From positions 26,475 to 90,474 of the forward strand of contig JANYLH010000008.1 of NCBI GenBank assembly GCA_025357915.1: a stretch of 64,000 nucleotides of DNA, in the 5' to 3' direction. The notes under the pieces were generated by a model. That model had not been told where the DNA came from and made no database searches. It was given only the letters and a program-made list of their open reading frames with translations. Below, one piece after another: positions 9,048 through 18,840 of the stretch (position 1 is the first letter of the stretch; each line of letters begins with the position of its first letter). The stretch is from Gammaproteobacteria bacterium. Its GTDB lineage: Bacteria > Pseudomonadota > Gammaproteobacteria > Steroidobacterales > Steroidobacteraceae. Both the position numbers and the translations under genes were made by a program.

Positions 9048-9842
9048 CTAGCGGCCGGTGAACCTCGGCTCGCGTTTTTCGAGAAACGCGGCGACGCCTT
9101 CGCGGAAATCCTCGCTGTCGATGCAGTGTGACTGCGCCTCGACTTCACTGCGGAGGCTGTGCGCGAAATCCACGCCGCCGGCCTGGCGCAGCAGGCGCTT
9201 GCTGTGCCTGAGCGCGAGCGGGGCGCGCTGCGCGAGCCGCCCGGCCCACTGCAGCGCCGCCTCGACGGCCGTGCCCTTGGGCACCACGCGATTGGCCATG
9301 CCGAGGTCGTGGCAGCGTGCGGCCGGCACGCGCGTGCAGTCGACCGTGAATTCATAGGCGCGGCGTGCGCCGACCTGGCGTTCGAGGAGCCAGTTGATGC
9401 CGCCGTCCGGCACCAGCGCGATGTTGTGAAAGGGCAGCGTGAAGTAGGCATCCTCGGCCATTACCACCAGGTCGCTGGCGAGCACGAAGGCACAACCGAT
9501 CCCGGCCACCAGGCCCTCGACGGCCGCGATCACGGGTTTCCCCATCTCCATGATCGAGCGGATCCCCGCACCGTATTCGTGTTCGAGCTGGCGGCGCACC
9601 TCGGCGCCATCCGCCTTGCCCGCGTTCATGGCCTTCAGGTCGGCTCCCGCGCTGAAGGCACGGCCGGCGCCGGTGAGCACCACGACGCGTACTGCAGGGT
9701 CCGTGGCGGCGTGCTGGAGCGCCGCGGCCAGCTGCAGGCGCAGCGCCGAATCGAAGGAGTTCAGTGCCTCGGGCCGGTTGAGGCTGATGAGCGCTACCGC
9801 ACCGTGTTGCTCGACACGCACGACCATCTGGGTCTCGGTCAT
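9048..9842 (-). CDS. Enoyl-CoA hydratase/isomerase family protein
   Basis: 264 residues, full crotonase length. Seen: oxyanion-hole motifs SAGADLKAM (about 64-72) and EGLVAGIGCAF. The first acidic residue of classical hydratases is replaced (LPFHN instead of PEIN), while Asp in LVPDGGINWL remains, as in PaaG-type isomerases. It may therefore isomerise or hydrate an enoyl-CoA rather than act as the housekeeping hydratase; the substrate is unknown. It overlaps the upstream SDR gene by 4 bp (ATGA) and faces ppsR with a 5-bp gap. Confidence 0.88.
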   Translation of the reverse strand: MTETQMVVRVEQHGAVALISLNRPEALNSFDSALRLQLAAALQHAATDPAVRVVVLTGAGRAFSAGADLKAMNAGKADGAEVRRQLEHEYGAGIRSIMEMGKPVIAAVEGLVAGIGCAFVLASDLVVMAEDAYFTLPFHNIALVPDGGINWLLERQVGARRAYEFTVDCTRVPAARCHDLGMANRVVPKGTAVEAALQWAGRLAQRAPLALRHSKRLLRQAGGVDFAHSLRSEVEAQSHCIDSEDFREGVAAFLEKREPRFTGR

Positions 9843-10690
9843 TGGCGTTCCTTGAGCTGCCGCAGGCTCGGTACGAAGAAATCCGGCGTGAGATCGGCGT
9901 CCGCCACGCCGGCGGGCGCGTAGCCGGAAAGGTCGGTGATGCCGTGGGTGGCCAGCAGTTCGTCGTCAATGTAGAAATTGCCGGTCGTGGTGCGGGCATC
10001 GCTGGTCAGGATCAGGTGCGCGGCGTCCGCCATGATGGCCGGCGAGCGCAGCGCACCCACCGGGAGGCGCTCCTTGAGCAGGGCCATCGCGGCGGTGTCG
10101 ATCGCAGTGCGCGGCCACAACGCATTGACGCCCACGCGCCCGCGGTACTCGCCGGCCACGCCCAGCACCACCATGCTCATGCCGAACTTCGCCATTGTGT
10201 AGGCCACGTGCGGCGCGAACCAGCGCTCCTGCATTGCGAGCGGCGGCGAGAGCATCAGCACGTGCGGATTGGGGGCCTTGAGCAGGTGCGGCAACGTCTT
10301 CTGGGTCACCAGGAAGGTGCCGCGCGCATTGACGCCGTGCATCAGGTCGAAGCGCTTCATCGGCGTCGCGAGGATCGGTGTCAGGCTGATCGCGCTGGCG
10401 TTGTTGACGCAGACGTCGATACCGCCGAACTTCGCCACCGTGGCCGCAACCGCGGCCTCGACCTGAGCCTCGTCGCGGATATCACACACCAGTGCCAGGG
10501 CCTGGCCGCCGGCCGCCTCGATCTTGGCCGCCGCAGTGTGAATCGTGCCCGGCAGGGTGGGGTGGGGCGTATCGGTCTTGGCGGCGATCGCGACGTTGGC
10601 GCCGTCGCGCGCGGCGCGCAGCGCGATCGCCAGGCCGATGCCGCGCGAGGCGCCGCTGATGAAGATCGTCTTGCCGTGCAGCGTATTCAT
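9839..10690 (-). CDS. SDR family oxidoreductase (HSDL2 / AtuB-like)
   Basis: 283 residues. Seen: NAD(P)-binding SGASRGIG (12-19), NNAS (96-99), catalytic Ser148 and YTMAK (Tyr164, Lys168). The longer C-terminus and the phrase LWPRTAIDTAA place it with the HSDL2 / citronellol-catabolism AtuB group of short-chain dehydrogenases, thought to act on branched acyl or terpenoid alcohols. First gene of a two-gene minus-strand unit with the enoyl-CoA hydratase, divergent from the prp operon. A role in a branched or isoprenoid acyl-CoA route that feeds propionyl-CoA is inference. Confidence 0.88.
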   Translation of the reverse strand: MNTLHGKTIFISGASRGIGLAIALRAARDGANVAIAAKTDTPHPTLPGTIHTAAAKIEAAGGQALALVCDIRDEAQVEAAVAATVAKFGGIDVCVNNASAISLTPILATPMKRFDLMHGVNARGTFLVTQKTLPHLLKAPNPHVLMLSPPLAMQERWFAPHVAYTMAKFGMSMVVLGVAGEYRGRVGVNALWPRTAIDTAAMALLKERLPVGALRSPAIMADAAHLILTSDARTTTGNFYIDDELLATHGITDLSGYAPAGVADADLTPDFFVPSLRQLKERQ

Positions 10691-10817
10691 CGCTCAGGTC
10701 CCGCCCAGGCTGTCGGAATGGGCGCATGCCGGGAGTTGTGTCCCATCTGGTCTGGCCTCGCTGGCGCCGCTCCGGATCATGGCCGGGAGACGACAAGCGT
10801 GCCCCGGAAGGCGGGGG

Positions 10818-10849
10818 ATTATACCTGCCGGTAGTGCCGGCTGCGTCAA
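10818..10849 (-). promoter_or_regulatory. Candidate promoter for the SDR/hydratase pair
   Basis: On the minus strand TTGACG (10849-10844) and a perfect TATAAT (10823-10818) with a long 20-bp spacer. The -10 is convincing; the spacing makes the -35 doubtful, which would fit an activator-dependent promoter. Confidence 0.35.
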
Positions 10850-10860
10850 GACGCCGATTA

Positions 10861-10887
10861 GCCATATGAGGTGCAGCCCCATATGGC
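10861..10887. promoter_or_regulatory. Inverted repeat, candidate operator between SDR and prpB
   Basis: Perfect arms GCCATATG and CATATGGC (10861-10868 and 10880-10887) separated by 11 bp, so centres are 19 bp (about two helical turns) apart. It lies 45 bp before prpB and about 12 bp upstream of the minus-strand -35. The size and position suit a dimeric repressor or activator controlling both directions. No regulator gene lies next to it. Confidence 0.45.
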
Positions 10888-10931
10888 AGACTTTGCCCAA
10901 TCCATGAGTTCCAATGGGAAGGGACCGTCCG

Positions 10932-11819
10932 ATGACTGACCCAGCCAGCGCCGGCGCGCGATTCAGGGCAGCGGTGCGTGACGAGCGGCCGCTCCAGGTT
11001 GCGGGCGCCATCAACGCCTACGCGGCACGCATGGCCGAGGCCGTGGGTTTCAGGGCGCTGTACCTGTCGGGCGGCGGGGTAGCGGCGAACTCGCTCGGCA
11101 TGCCCGACCTCGGCATCAGCAATCCCGAGGACCTGCTCACCGACATCCGCCGCATCACCGATGCCACCACCGTGCCGCTCCTGGTCGACGCCGACACCGG
11201 CTGGGGCGGAGCGTTCAATATCGCGCGCACGGTGCGTGCCTTCATCAAGGCCGGTGCGGCGGGTCTGCACATCGAGGACCAGGTCCAGGCCAAGCGCTGC
11301 GGTCACCGACCGGGCAAGGAAATCGTTTCCCGCGGGGAAATGGTCGATCGCGTCAAGGCTGCCGTGGATGCGCGCACCGACGCGCACTTCGTGATCATGG
11401 CGCGCACCGACGCGCTCGCTGCCGAAGGGCTCGACAGCGCCATTGAACGCGCGCAGGCCTGCATCGAGGCCGGGGCGGACATGATCTTCCCGGAAGCGGT
11501 GACCGAGCTGGCGATGTACCGGCGCATCAAGGATGCGGTGCAGGTGCCGATCCTCGCCAACATCACGGAATTCGGCCAGACGCCGCTCTTTACGCGCGCC
11601 GAGCTCGGTTCCGCAGGGGTCGATATAGCGCTCTATTGCTGCTCGGCCTACCGGGCGATGAACGCCGCCGCCCTGAAGACCTACGAGATCATTCGCAGCA
11701 CCGGCAGCCAGCGCGAGGCGCTGCCGCTGATGCAGACGCGCGAAGAACTGTATCGCTATCTCGACTATCACGCCTACGAGCGCAAACTCGATGAGCTGTT
11801 CGCGGCCGGCAGGAAGTGA
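10932..11819 (+). CDS. prpB: 2-methylisocitrate lyase
   Basis: 295 residues from ATG 10932, which has GAAGGGAC about 8 bp upstream; ATG 10914 lies before that ribosome site. It splits 2-methylisocitrate into pyruvate and succinate, the last step of the methylcitrate cycle. Seen: Mg-binding DADTGWG (86-92), catalytic KRCGH (121-125, Cys123) and conserved PEAVTE and [11 protein letters not shown] blocks, all diagnostic for PrpB rather than isocitrate lyase. First gene of prpB-prpC-prpD-etfB-etfA; its TGA overlaps the prpC GTG. Confidence 0.96.
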   Translation: MTDPASAGARFRAAVRDERPLQVAGAINAYAARMAEAVGFRALYLSGGGVAANSLGMPDLGISNPEDLLTDIRRITDATTVPLLVDADTGWGGAFNIARTVRAFIKAGAAGLHIEDQVQAKRCGHRPGKEIVSRGEMVDRVKAAVDARTDAHFVIMARTDALAAEGLDSAIERAQACIEAGADMIFPEAVTELAMYRRIKDAVQVPILANITEFGQTPLFTRAELGSAGVDIALYCCSAYRAMNAAALKTYEIIRSTGSQREALPLMQTREELYRYLDYHAYERKLDELFAAGRK

Positions 11820-12973
11820 GCGAGCCGGCTTTAAACGTGGGCAACAGGCCCAAGAAATCGGTGGCGCTTTCCGGCGTCGTCGCCGGCAACACGGCGCTGT
11901 GCACCGTTGGGCGCAGCGGCAATGACCTGCACTACCGCGGCTACGACATCCTGGAAATCGCCGACGCCTGCGAGTTCGAGGAGATCGCCTGCCTGCTGAT
12001 TCACGGCAAGCTGCCCAACCGCGCGGAACTGGCGGCCTACCGGCGCAAGCTCCAGGCGCGGCGTGGCCTGCCCCCTGCGCTCCGCAGCGTGCTGGAGCTC
12101 CTTCCGGCCGCGACCCACCCCATGGACGTGATGCGCACAGCGGTCTCGGCGCTCGGCTGCCTGGAGCCCGAGAGCAGCGATCACCATGACGATGGCGCCC
12201 GGGACCTCATCGACCGGCTGGTGGCCTGCCTCGGCTCGGCCCTGTGCTACTGGCACCATTTCAGCCACCACGGCCGGCGCATCGATGTGGAAACGGGCGA
12301 CGAATCAGTGGGCGGGCACTTCCTGCACCTGCTGCACCAGCAGCCGCCGCCGGCCGAATGGGTGCGGGCGATGCACACCTCGCTGATCCTTTATGCCGAG
12401 CACGAATTCAACGCCAGCACCTTTGCGGCGCGGGTCATTGCTGGCACCGGCGCCGATCTCTACTCGGCCGTCACCGGGGCGATCGGCGCGCTGCGCGGTC
12501 CGAAGCATGGCGGCGCCAACGAAGTCGCGCTGGAGATCCAGCAACGCTACCGGACGCCCGATGAAGCCGAGGCCGATATCCGCGCCCGCGTCGCCAACCG
12601 CGAGGTGATCATCGGTTTTGGCCATCCGGTCTACACGATTTCCGATCCACGCAACGAGGTCATCAAGCGCGTCGCGTACCGGCTTTCGGAAAGCAGCGGG
12701 GACTGGCGCATGTTTCGCGTCGCCGAGCGGCTCGAGGCGGTCATGGCCGAGGTCAAGAAGATGTTCCCGAACCTCGACTGGTTCAGCGCCGTCAGTTATC
12801 ACGCCATGGGTGTGCCGACCGCGATGTTCACGCCCCTGTTCGTCATATCGCGGACCACCGGCTGGGGCGCGCATATCATCGAGCAGCGGCAGGACGGCAA
12901 GATCATCCGCCCGAGCGCCAACTACACCGGGCCGGAAGACGAGAAGTTCCTGCCGCTCGACCAGCGGGTGTAA
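11816..12973 (+). CDS. prpC: 2-methylcitrate synthase
   Basis: 385 residues from GTG 11816 (GTGA overlap with prpB). It condenses propionyl-CoA with oxaloacetate. Seen: conserved opening [28 protein letters not shown], catalytic His regions GPKHGGANE and GFGHPVYT, and [16 protein letters not shown] typical of PrpC rather than GltA. Length is as expected for the small homodimeric type. Operon position between prpB and prpD confirms the role. Confidence 0.97.
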   Translation: MSEPALNVGNRPKKSVALSGVVAGNTALCTVGRSGNDLHYRGYDILEIADACEFEEIACLLIHGKLPNRAELAAYRRKLQARRGLPPALRSVLELLPAATHPMDVMRTAVSALGCLEPESSDHHDDGARDLIDRLVACLGSALCYWHHFSHHGRRIDVETGDESVGGHFLHLLHQQPPPAEWVRAMHTSLILYAEHEFNASTFAARVIAGTGADLYSAVTGAIGALRGPKHGGANEVALEIQQRYRTPDEAEADIRARVANREVIIGFGHPVYTISDPRNEVIKRVAYRLSESSGDWRMFRVAERLEAVMAEVKKMFPNLDWFSAVSYHAMGVPTAMFTPLFVISRTTGWGAHIIEQRQDGKIIRPSANYTGPEDEKFLPLDQRV

Positions 12974-12979
12974 CCGGAC

Positions 12980-14440
12980 ATGAGCGGTCACGATTTCAAG
13001 TCCTCGAGGCGCCCGGACCCCGACCCGCTGCTGGTCGGGATCGCTCGTTACGCGCGCGACGCGGCGATCGACAGCGCCGTCGCCTATGACACCGCGCGCT
13101 ACTGCCTGAAGGACACGCTCGCCTGCGGCCTCCAGGCGCTCAGGTACCCGGCCTGCACGCGGCTTCTCGGACCCGTGGTGCCCGGTGCGACGCTCGCGGG
13201 CGGCGCGCGCGTACCCGGGCTCGACTACGAGCTCGAGCCCGTCCAGGCGGCCTTCAACATCGGCGCGATGGTGCGCTGGCTCGATTTCAACGACACCTGG
13301 CTAGCGGCGGAGTGGGGGCACCCCTCGGACAATCTCGGCGCCATTCTCGCGGTCGCCGACTACCTCGCGCGCCGGAGCGGCGGCGGCGCCACGCGGGCGC
13401 CTGCGCTCACGGTGCGCGACGTGCTGACCGCGATGATCAAGGCGCACGAGATTCAGGGGGTGCTGGCGCTTGAGAACAGCTTCAACCGCGTCGGGCTCGA
13501 CCACGTGCTGCTGGTGCGCGTGGCATCGACCGCAGTGGCGACCGCCATGCTGGGCGGGAGTCTCGAGCAGGTCATCAACGCCGTCTCCAATGCCTGGCTC
13601 GACGGCGGCGCGCTGCGCACCTACCGCCACGCGCCCAATACCGGCTCGCGCAAGAGCTGGGCGGCCGGTGATGCCACGGCGCGGGCAGTGCGGCACGCGC
13701 TGATCGCGCTCACCGGCGAGATGGGCTACCCCTCGGCGCTCACCGCGCCGGTGTGGGGCTTCCAGGACGTGCTGTTCAAGGGCAAACCGCTGGTCGCGCC
13801 GCAGCCCTTCGGCAGCTACGTCATGGAAAACGTACTGTTCAAGATCAGCTACCCGGCGGAATTCCATGCGCAGACCGCGGTGGAATGCGCGCTGCAGCTG
13901 CACCCGCAGGTCCGTGACCGAATTGCCGGCATCGAGCGCGTCGTCATAGAGACCCAGGAGCCGGGCATGCGGATCATCGACAAGACCGGTCCGCTCGCCA
14001 ACCCGGCCGACCGCGACCACTGCATCCAATACATGAGCGCAGTGCCGTTGATCTTTGGGCGCCTGAGCGCCGCCGACTATGAGGACGTCGTGGCGGCGGA
14101 CCCCAGGGTCGACGCCTTGCGCGCGAGGATGCAGGTCAGGGAGAATGCCACCTTCACCGCCGAGTACTATGAGCGTGAAAAGCGCTATATCGGCAATGCC
14201 ATGCAGGTGTTCTTCAAGGATGGCACCGCCACGGAACGTGTGCAGGTAGACTATCCCGTGGGTCACCGCCGGCGGCGGGCCGAGGGCGAGCCGCTGCTGG
14301 TGGCCAAGTTCGAGGCCAGCGTGCAGGCGCACTATGGTGCCGTGCAGGCGCAGCGCATCGTGACCCGCTTCGCCGACGCCACTGCGCTCGATGGCCTGCG
14401 CGTCGATGAAATGATGAGCCTGCTGGTCAAGTCGGATTAA
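12980..14440 (+). CDS. prpD: 2-methylcitrate dehydratase
   Basis: 486 residues, usual PrpD length, starting 6 bp after prpC. It dehydrates 2-methylcitrate towards 2-methyl-cis-aconitate. Seen: MMGE/IDS-fold blocks [50 protein letters not shown] and [12 protein letters not shown]. No acnD or prpF is present here, so the prpD route, with hydration probably by a general aconitase elsewhere, is implied. etfB follows 18 bp later. Confidence 0.96.
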   Translation: MSGHDFKSSRRPDPDPLLVGIARYARDAAIDSAVAYDTARYCLKDTLACGLQALRYPACTRLLGPVVPGATLAGGARVPGLDYELEPVQAAFNIGAMVRWLDFNDTWLAAEWGHPSDNLGAILAVADYLARRSGGGATRAPALTVRDVLTAMIKAHEIQGVLALENSFNRVGLDHVLLVRVASTAVATAMLGGSLEQVINAVSNAWLDGGALRTYRHAPNTGSRKSWAAGDATARAVRHALIALTGEMGYPSALTAPVWGFQDVLFKGKPLVAPQPFGSYVMENVLFKISYPAEFHAQTAVECALQLHPQVRDRIAGIERVVIETQEPGMRIIDKTGPLANPADRDHCIQYMSAVPLIFGRLSAADYEDVVAADPRVDALRARMQVRENATFTAEYYEREKRYIGNAMQVFFKDGTATERVQVDYPVGHRRRRAEGEPLLVAKFEASVQAHYGAVQAQRIVTRFADATALDGLRVDEMMSLLVKSD

Positions 14441-14458
14441 AGACGGAGATATCGCGGC

Positions 14459-15208
14459 ATGAAGATCCTGGTCGGCGTCAAGCGCGTGGTCGATTACAAC
14501 GTTCGCGTCCGGGTCAAGCCCGACGGGAGCGGTGTGGCGCTCGATGGCGTCAAGATGAGCATCAATCCATTCGATGAGATCGCACTCGAAGAGGCGCTGC
14601 GTATCCGCGAACGCGGTCAGGCCACCGAGGTCATCGCCGTGGCGATCGGCCCCGAGGAGGTGCAGACCCAACTGCGCAGTGCGCTCGCCATGGGCGCCGA
14701 TCGCGCGATCCTGGTGAAGTGCGACGCGGCGGTCGAGCCGCGCGATGTGGCCCGCACGCTGCTGGCGGTCATCGGGCAGGAGGGGATCGGGCTGGCCATA
14801 CTCGGCAAGCAGGCGATCGACGACGACGCGGGGCAGACCGGGCAGATGCTCGCCGCGCTGTGGGACCGGCCGCAGGTGAGCTTTGCCTCGAAAATTGATA
14901 TCAAGGACGGCGTCGCGGTCGCCATGCGCGAGGTCGACAGCGGCATCGAGACGATCGAGGTCGATCTTCCGGCGGTGATCACCAGCGACCTGCGCCTGAA
15001 CGAGCCTCGCTACATCAAGCTGCCCGACATCATGAAGGCGAAGAAAAAACCACTGGCGATCACCGACATGGCGACACTCGGTGTGAGCCTCGCCCCGCAG
15101 TTCAAGGTGCTGAAGACCGACGCGCCACCACAGCGCGCGCGTGGCATCATGGTCAAGGACGTTCCCGAACTGGTGGCGGAACTGAAGAAGCGCGGAGTGC
15201 TGTCATGA
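14459..15208 (+). CDS. etfB: Electron transfer flavoprotein beta subunit
   Basis: 249 residues, full length. With EtfA it accepts electrons from acyl-CoA dehydrogenases and passes them to ETF-ubiquinone oxidoreductase; the beta chain binds AMP. Seen: MKILVGVKRVVDYNVRVRV opening, SINPFDEIALEEALR, LGKQAIDDDAGQTGQMLA and LRLNEPRYIKLPDIMKAKKKP, the classical group-I ETF signature. Four-base overlap with etfA. Cotranscription with prp genes ties fatty-acid or branched-acid oxidation to propionyl-CoA disposal. Confidence 0.97.
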   Translation: MKILVGVKRVVDYNVRVRVKPDGSGVALDGVKMSINPFDEIALEEALRIRERGQATEVIAVAIGPEEVQTQLRSALAMGADRAILVKCDAAVEPRDVARTLLAVIGQEGIGLAILGKQAIDDDAGQTGQMLAALWDRPQVSFASKIDIKDGVAVAMREVDSGIETIEVDLPAVITSDLRLNEPRYIKLPDIMKAKKKPLAITDMATLGVSLAPQFKVLKTDAPPQRARGIMVKDVPELVAELKKRGVLS

Positions 15209-16146
15209 GCAGGGTGCTGATTATTGCCGATCACGACGGCAAGCGGCTTGGCGGCGGCGCGGCGCGGTGCGTCACGGCAGCCGGCAAGCTCGGCGCCGCG
15301 GAAATTCATCTCGCGGTGCTGGCGTCCCCGGGCGGCCCGATCGCGGCCGAGGCGGCGCAGATCACCGGCGTGAGCAAAGTGCTGGTGGTGGAGCGTGCCG
15401 AGAACGCACACCCGCTCGCCGCCGTGCTCGCCCCGCAGGTCGTCAAGCTCGCTGCCGGCTACGAATACGTGCTCGCGGCTTCCAACACCTTCGGCAAGGA
15501 CCTGCTGCCGCGCGTCGCCGGGTTGCTGGGCGTTGGGCAGGTGAGCGACCTGATGTCCGTGGAAGGGCCGCATACCTTCAAGCGGCCGATCTACGCGGGC
15601 AACGCCATCATCACCGTCGAGTCGCCCGCCGACGTGAAACTGGTGGCGACGGTCCGCACCGCTTCGTTCGCGGCCGCAGCGGGCGGCGGCAGCGCACCGA
15701 TCGAAGTGGTGGGCACTGAGGCCGCGTTGCCGGCGCACACGCGCTTCGTAAGCCTCAACGCCGCCAACAACGATCGCCCGGAACTGCAGTCGGCGCCGCG
15801 CGTCATCTCCGGTGGCCGGGCACTCGGGAGCGCTGAGAATTTCAAGATCATCTATGCGCTGGCCGATCGCATTGGCGCCGCGGTGGGCGCTTCGCGCGCC
15901 GCGGTCGACGCCGGCTACGTGCCGAGCGACCTGCAGGTGGGGCAGACCGGCAAGATCATCTCCCCGGCGCTGTATGTTGCCATCGGCATCTCGGGCGCGA
16001 TCCAGCATCTCACTGGCATCAAGGATGCGCGCACCATCGTTGCGATCAACAAGGACGCCGAGGCGCCAATCTTTGAAGTGGCGGATGTTGGACTGATCGG
16101 CGACCTGTTCAAGATCGTGCCTGAGCTGACCGCGCTGCTGGGGTAG
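15205..16146 (+). CDS. etfA: Electron transfer flavoprotein alpha subunit
   Basis: 313 residues from ATG 15205 (overlap with etfB TGA). It holds the redox-active FAD. Seen: C-terminal FAD-binding signature around residues 200-300 ([48 protein letters not shown]). Last gene of the prp-etf run; the convergent TPR gene ends 8 bp after it, leaving no room for a separate terminator. Confidence 0.97.
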   Translation: MSRVLIIADHDGKRLGGGAARCVTAAGKLGAAEIHLAVLASPGGPIAAEAAQITGVSKVLVVERAENAHPLAAVLAPQVVKLAAGYEYVLAASNTFGKDLLPRVAGLLGVGQVSDLMSVEGPHTFKRPIYAGNAIITVESPADVKLVATVRTASFAAAAGGGSAPIEVVGTEAALPAHTRFVSLNAANNDRPELQSAPRVISGGRALGSAENFKIIYALADRIGAAVGASRAAVDAGYVPSDLQVGQTGKIISPALYVAIGISGAIQHLTGIKDARTIVAINKDAEAPIFEVADVGLIGDLFKIVPELTALLG

Positions 16147-16153
16147 CGAGGGC

Positions 16154-17806
16154 CTACAGATCGGCGCTGCTCAGGCTCCGGTCTGCGTGTGCCCACTCAG
16201 TCTTGAACTGTTGATCGGTGTTCGCCGCTTCCGCTTCCAGGCCCAGTGCCCGCTGCGCGGCCGCCAGGCCGAACAGGGCGCGCGCGTCATGCGGCGTGCG
16301 TTGGAGACAGGCAGCAAAGACGCTGGCCGCCTCCGCCGCGGCGCCAGTCCGCAGCAGCATGCCGCCCAGCGACTCGCGCAAGGGGAAATACCAGGGTGGC
16401 GGCTCGCCGTAGGGGCCGCGATCCTGCGCAGTGACGGCGGCGCGCAATGCGGCGATCGCTCCGGCATTGTCGCCGCCCGCGGCAAGTAACCGCGCCTCCA
16501 GGACCTGCGACGCGATGGCCAGGATGGTCGCCTGGTAGCCCGCCTCGAGCTTGTCGGTCGAATGCGCGACGTCAAGCTGGCCCGCCACGTACTCGGGACG
16601 CGCGGGCGCCTTGGCCTGCTCGGCACGCAGCGCTGCGAGTTCCTCCTGCGCGCGCGCCGGGCGCGCAGTAGCCGCCAGCGCCAGGCCGCGCGTGTAGTGC
16701 CAGAAGCCTTTCACGAAATGCGGATCCGGACCGTCGGGCTTCTTGTCCAGGGCTGGCTCGGGAAAGGTGAGCAGCTCGTCCCACTGGCCAAACCGGGCCA
16801 GCACCTCCAGGACACTGGTCGGGTCATGGTTCAGCTGCTGGTCGTCCAGCGCCGCGCTGTGCGCCAGCGCGTAGTTGCCCTGCATGCCCAACGCGTAGGA
16901 CAGGAAATTCAGGCAGTGCCCGCAGGCCCCGGTCTGGCTTGGCTGTTCGCTGTGCCGATAGTCGAGCGCCTCGTGCACCGCGTGGTGATTCGCCTCCGCG
17001 CCGGCCTGCCAGTCGCCAACCCGCAGGTAGATGTGCGCGGGCATGTGCACCAGGTGTGCGGCCGCGGGCTCCATGGGCAGGCTCGCGAGGCGGTGCGCCA
17101 CGGCCAGCGCACGCGTGGGGTCAGGGCCGGCTTCGGCCGCGTGGATGTAGAAATGCAGCAGCCCGATGTGATTGGGGTGTCGGCGCAGACCCGACTCCAG
17201 CACGGCGAGCAACTTTTCTGTCCCGGGTTCCGGCTGCCCGTCGCTCGTCCACAGGCGCCACGGCCGCAGGTCCATCGCACTTTCTGCATACAGTGCGGTG
17301 GCATCGGCGTCGTCAGGATGGCGGTCGATCAGCGACTGCATGGCATCCCGATAGGCGATGGCCTGCTGGTCGAAATCCGGATGGTCTGCCGTTGAATAAC
17401 GGGTCGCCAGCGCCTCGATGTATTCGCGCTCGATCGCGCTGCCGTGTTCGCCAAGCAGGCTCCGCGCCCGCGCGATCGCTTCCGCTGCGCGGTGACTCCC
17501 ATCGATCGTGGGTTGCGTGTTGATGTTGGGACCGAGGGCCAGGGCGATGCCCCACCACGCCATGGCGAGTGCAGGGTCGAGCCGCGCCGCCTGGCGAAAC
17601 GCTTGCTCCGCCTCCGCGTTCTGGTAGGCGAAAACCAGGGTCAGGCCGCGGTCAAAGGCGTGCTGGGCATCGCTCACCTGGGTGGCAACCGGGTGGTGTA
17701 CGTAGGTGTAGGGAGAAGTGGGCGTTTCAGCCGGGCCAGCCGTCGCCGCTACCGGCGCGGCCACCAACGCCAGCCACGAAACCACGGACCAAACGGGTTG
17801 CTTCAT
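16154..17806 (-). CDS. Secreted/periplasmic tetratricopeptide repeat protein
   Basis: 550 residues from ATG 17806, preceded by GAGGACGAAG; the 18199 start in the track runs across the divergent gene's region. Seen: a signal peptide ([20 protein letters not shown], likely cut after ATAGPA), then several TPR-like helix pairs, including a [24 protein letters not shown] unit near residue 65, a [13 protein letters not shown] motif mid-protein and two C-terminal repeats. A CGHC pair (in GACGHCLNF) could be redox active or bind a metal. The family is widespread in proteobacteria with no assigned function; a protein-interaction role in the periplasm is likely. Confidence 0.8.
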   Translation of the reverse strand: MKQPVWSVVSWLALVAAPVAATAGPAETPTSPYTYVHHPVATQVSDAQHAFDRGLTLVFAYQNAEAEQAFRQAARLDPALAMAWWGIALALGPNINTQPTIDGSHRAAEAIARARSLLGEHGSAIEREYIEALATRYSTADHPDFDQQAIAYRDAMQSLIDRHPDDADATALYAESAMDLRPWRLWTSDGQPEPGTEKLLAVLESGLRRHPNHIGLLHFYIHAAEAGPDPTRALAVAHRLASLPMEPAAAHLVHMPAHIYLRVGDWQAGAEANHHAVHEALDYRHSEQPSQTGACGHCLNFLSYALGMQGNYALAHSAALDDQQLNHDPTSVLEVLARFGQWDELLTFPEPALDKKPDGPDPHFVKGFWHYTRGLALAATARPARAQEELAALRAEQAKAPARPEYVAGQLDVAHSTDKLEAGYQATILAIASQVLEARLLAAGGDNAGAIAALRAAVTAQDRGPYGEPPPWYFPLRESLGGMLLRTGAAAEAASVFAACLQRTPHDARALFGLAAAQRALGLEAEAANTDQQFKTEWAHADRSLSSADL

Positions 17807-17959
17807 TGCTTCGTCCTCGAGCCTTGCGCCTGGTGTGACGGATTGTTGTTCAAACCCCTTGCATGATGATCCTAACGCACTGCGCCCCCATGAGGCATAG
17901 TATGTGCATTGACCCGCCGGCTGCCTGGAGCCGCGGGGGACCATCTGGAGAACCACACC

Positions 17960-18283
17960 GTGATATTTTTCCTGGCGCTGATTCCGGCGACGATGCTCAC
18001 GATCGCCGGTTACGCGGTGATCTATCTGGCCAACCGCTCGGAAGGCGGGCTCAAGGCCTTTGGCAAGTACCTGGGTTTCTGGGCGTTCACGCTGGCGGCA
18101 CTGGTCCTGCTCGGTTCGTTCCTGTGCGCCGCGCGCTGTGGCGGACACATGCACGGCATGATGATGCACGGTTACGCGGGTGATATGCCGCCATGGCACC
18201 CGCCACTGCCGGAGGCCGGACCGCAGGACGCACCAGTCCCGCCTGCGGCTGCGCCGCCATCCGGGCTTGTCCCGCCCAAATAG
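17960..18283 (+). CDS. Small membrane protein with Met/His-rich segment
   Basis: 107 residues from GTG 17960, which has CTGGAGA about 8 bp upstream; the track's TTG 17909 gives an unlikely polar leader. Seen: two hydrophobic helices (about 1-20 and 42-62), then CAARCGGHMHGMMMHG, a cluster of Cys, Met and His that could bind copper or another soft metal, and a Pro-rich tail. I do not recognise the family. The last 112 bp overlap the convergent DUF6717 gene. Most of the coding support rests on the membrane and metal-like part. Confidence 0.6.
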   Translation: MIFFLALIPATMLTIAGYAVIYLANRSEGGLKAFGKYLGFWAFTLAALVLLGSFLCAARCGGHMHGMMMHGYAGDMPPWHPPLPEAGPQDAPVPPAAAPPSGLVPPK

Positions 18284-18678
18284 GTGCGGGTGGTTCTTAC
18301 CCGGGAGCCGAGCGAGCCACTCTGGAATACCTGGGCAGTCCTGGGCTCAAACTTCATGTAGATTTTCCGGGGCGCTGTCGGGAAGTATTTGTAGAGTGCC
18401 GGGCACAGCCAGCCCTCCAGGCCGAGTTCACCATCGTAGTACCAGTTGCCGTCCATTTCGGCACGTCGCCATTCCAGCATGGTCGTGAAACCAGGGAACG
18501 GCGTTTCGGAGAACAACAGGCGGAAACCGCGTTCGGCGTCCGGTATGGCGGCCGCATGCCGCTCAATGATCACGTCCGCCCCGGCGACAAAGGGTTCCTG
18601 CACCAGGCCCGTGTTCTCATCGTCGAAGACCCAGAATCCCTGGTGCTTGTAGGGGAAGATCGCGGTCAGGGCGTTCAT
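18172..18678 (-). CDS. DUF6717 family protein
   Basis: 168 residues. The first ~115 match the DUF6717 pattern: IFPYKHQGFWVFDDENTGL, QEPFVAGAD, GFRLLFSETPFPG, NWYYDGELGLEGWLCPALYKYF. No catalytic residues or known role; many members are about this shorter length. The remaining ~50 residues are Gly/Ser/Ala-rich, low complexity, and coincide exactly with the overlap with the opposite-strand membrane protein, so this tail may be a read-through of a lost stop rather than conserved protein. Confidence 0.75.
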   Translation of the reverse strand: MNALTAIFPYKHQGFWVFDDENTGLVQEPFVAGADVIIERHAAAIPDAERGFRLLFSETPFPGFTTMLEWRRAEMDGNWYYDGELGLEGWLCPALYKYFPTAPRKIYMKFEPRTAQVFQSGSLGSRVRTTRTYLGGTSPDGGAAAGGTGASCGPASGSGGCHGGISPA

Positions 18679-18840
18679 GTCAGTGGTCCCGCGCCGGCAT
18701 CGCAGCGCGGCCTTGATTGTAGCCGCGCATTCGCCGCTGCGTCAGGCGTGGGCGATAGTAAACTGTCTTGTGGCGCTGGCCGCCGGAGCAGGTCCGCCGC
18801 GCTGGATCGCAAGGCGTGAGCCGCTGCCCAGCCGAAACCG

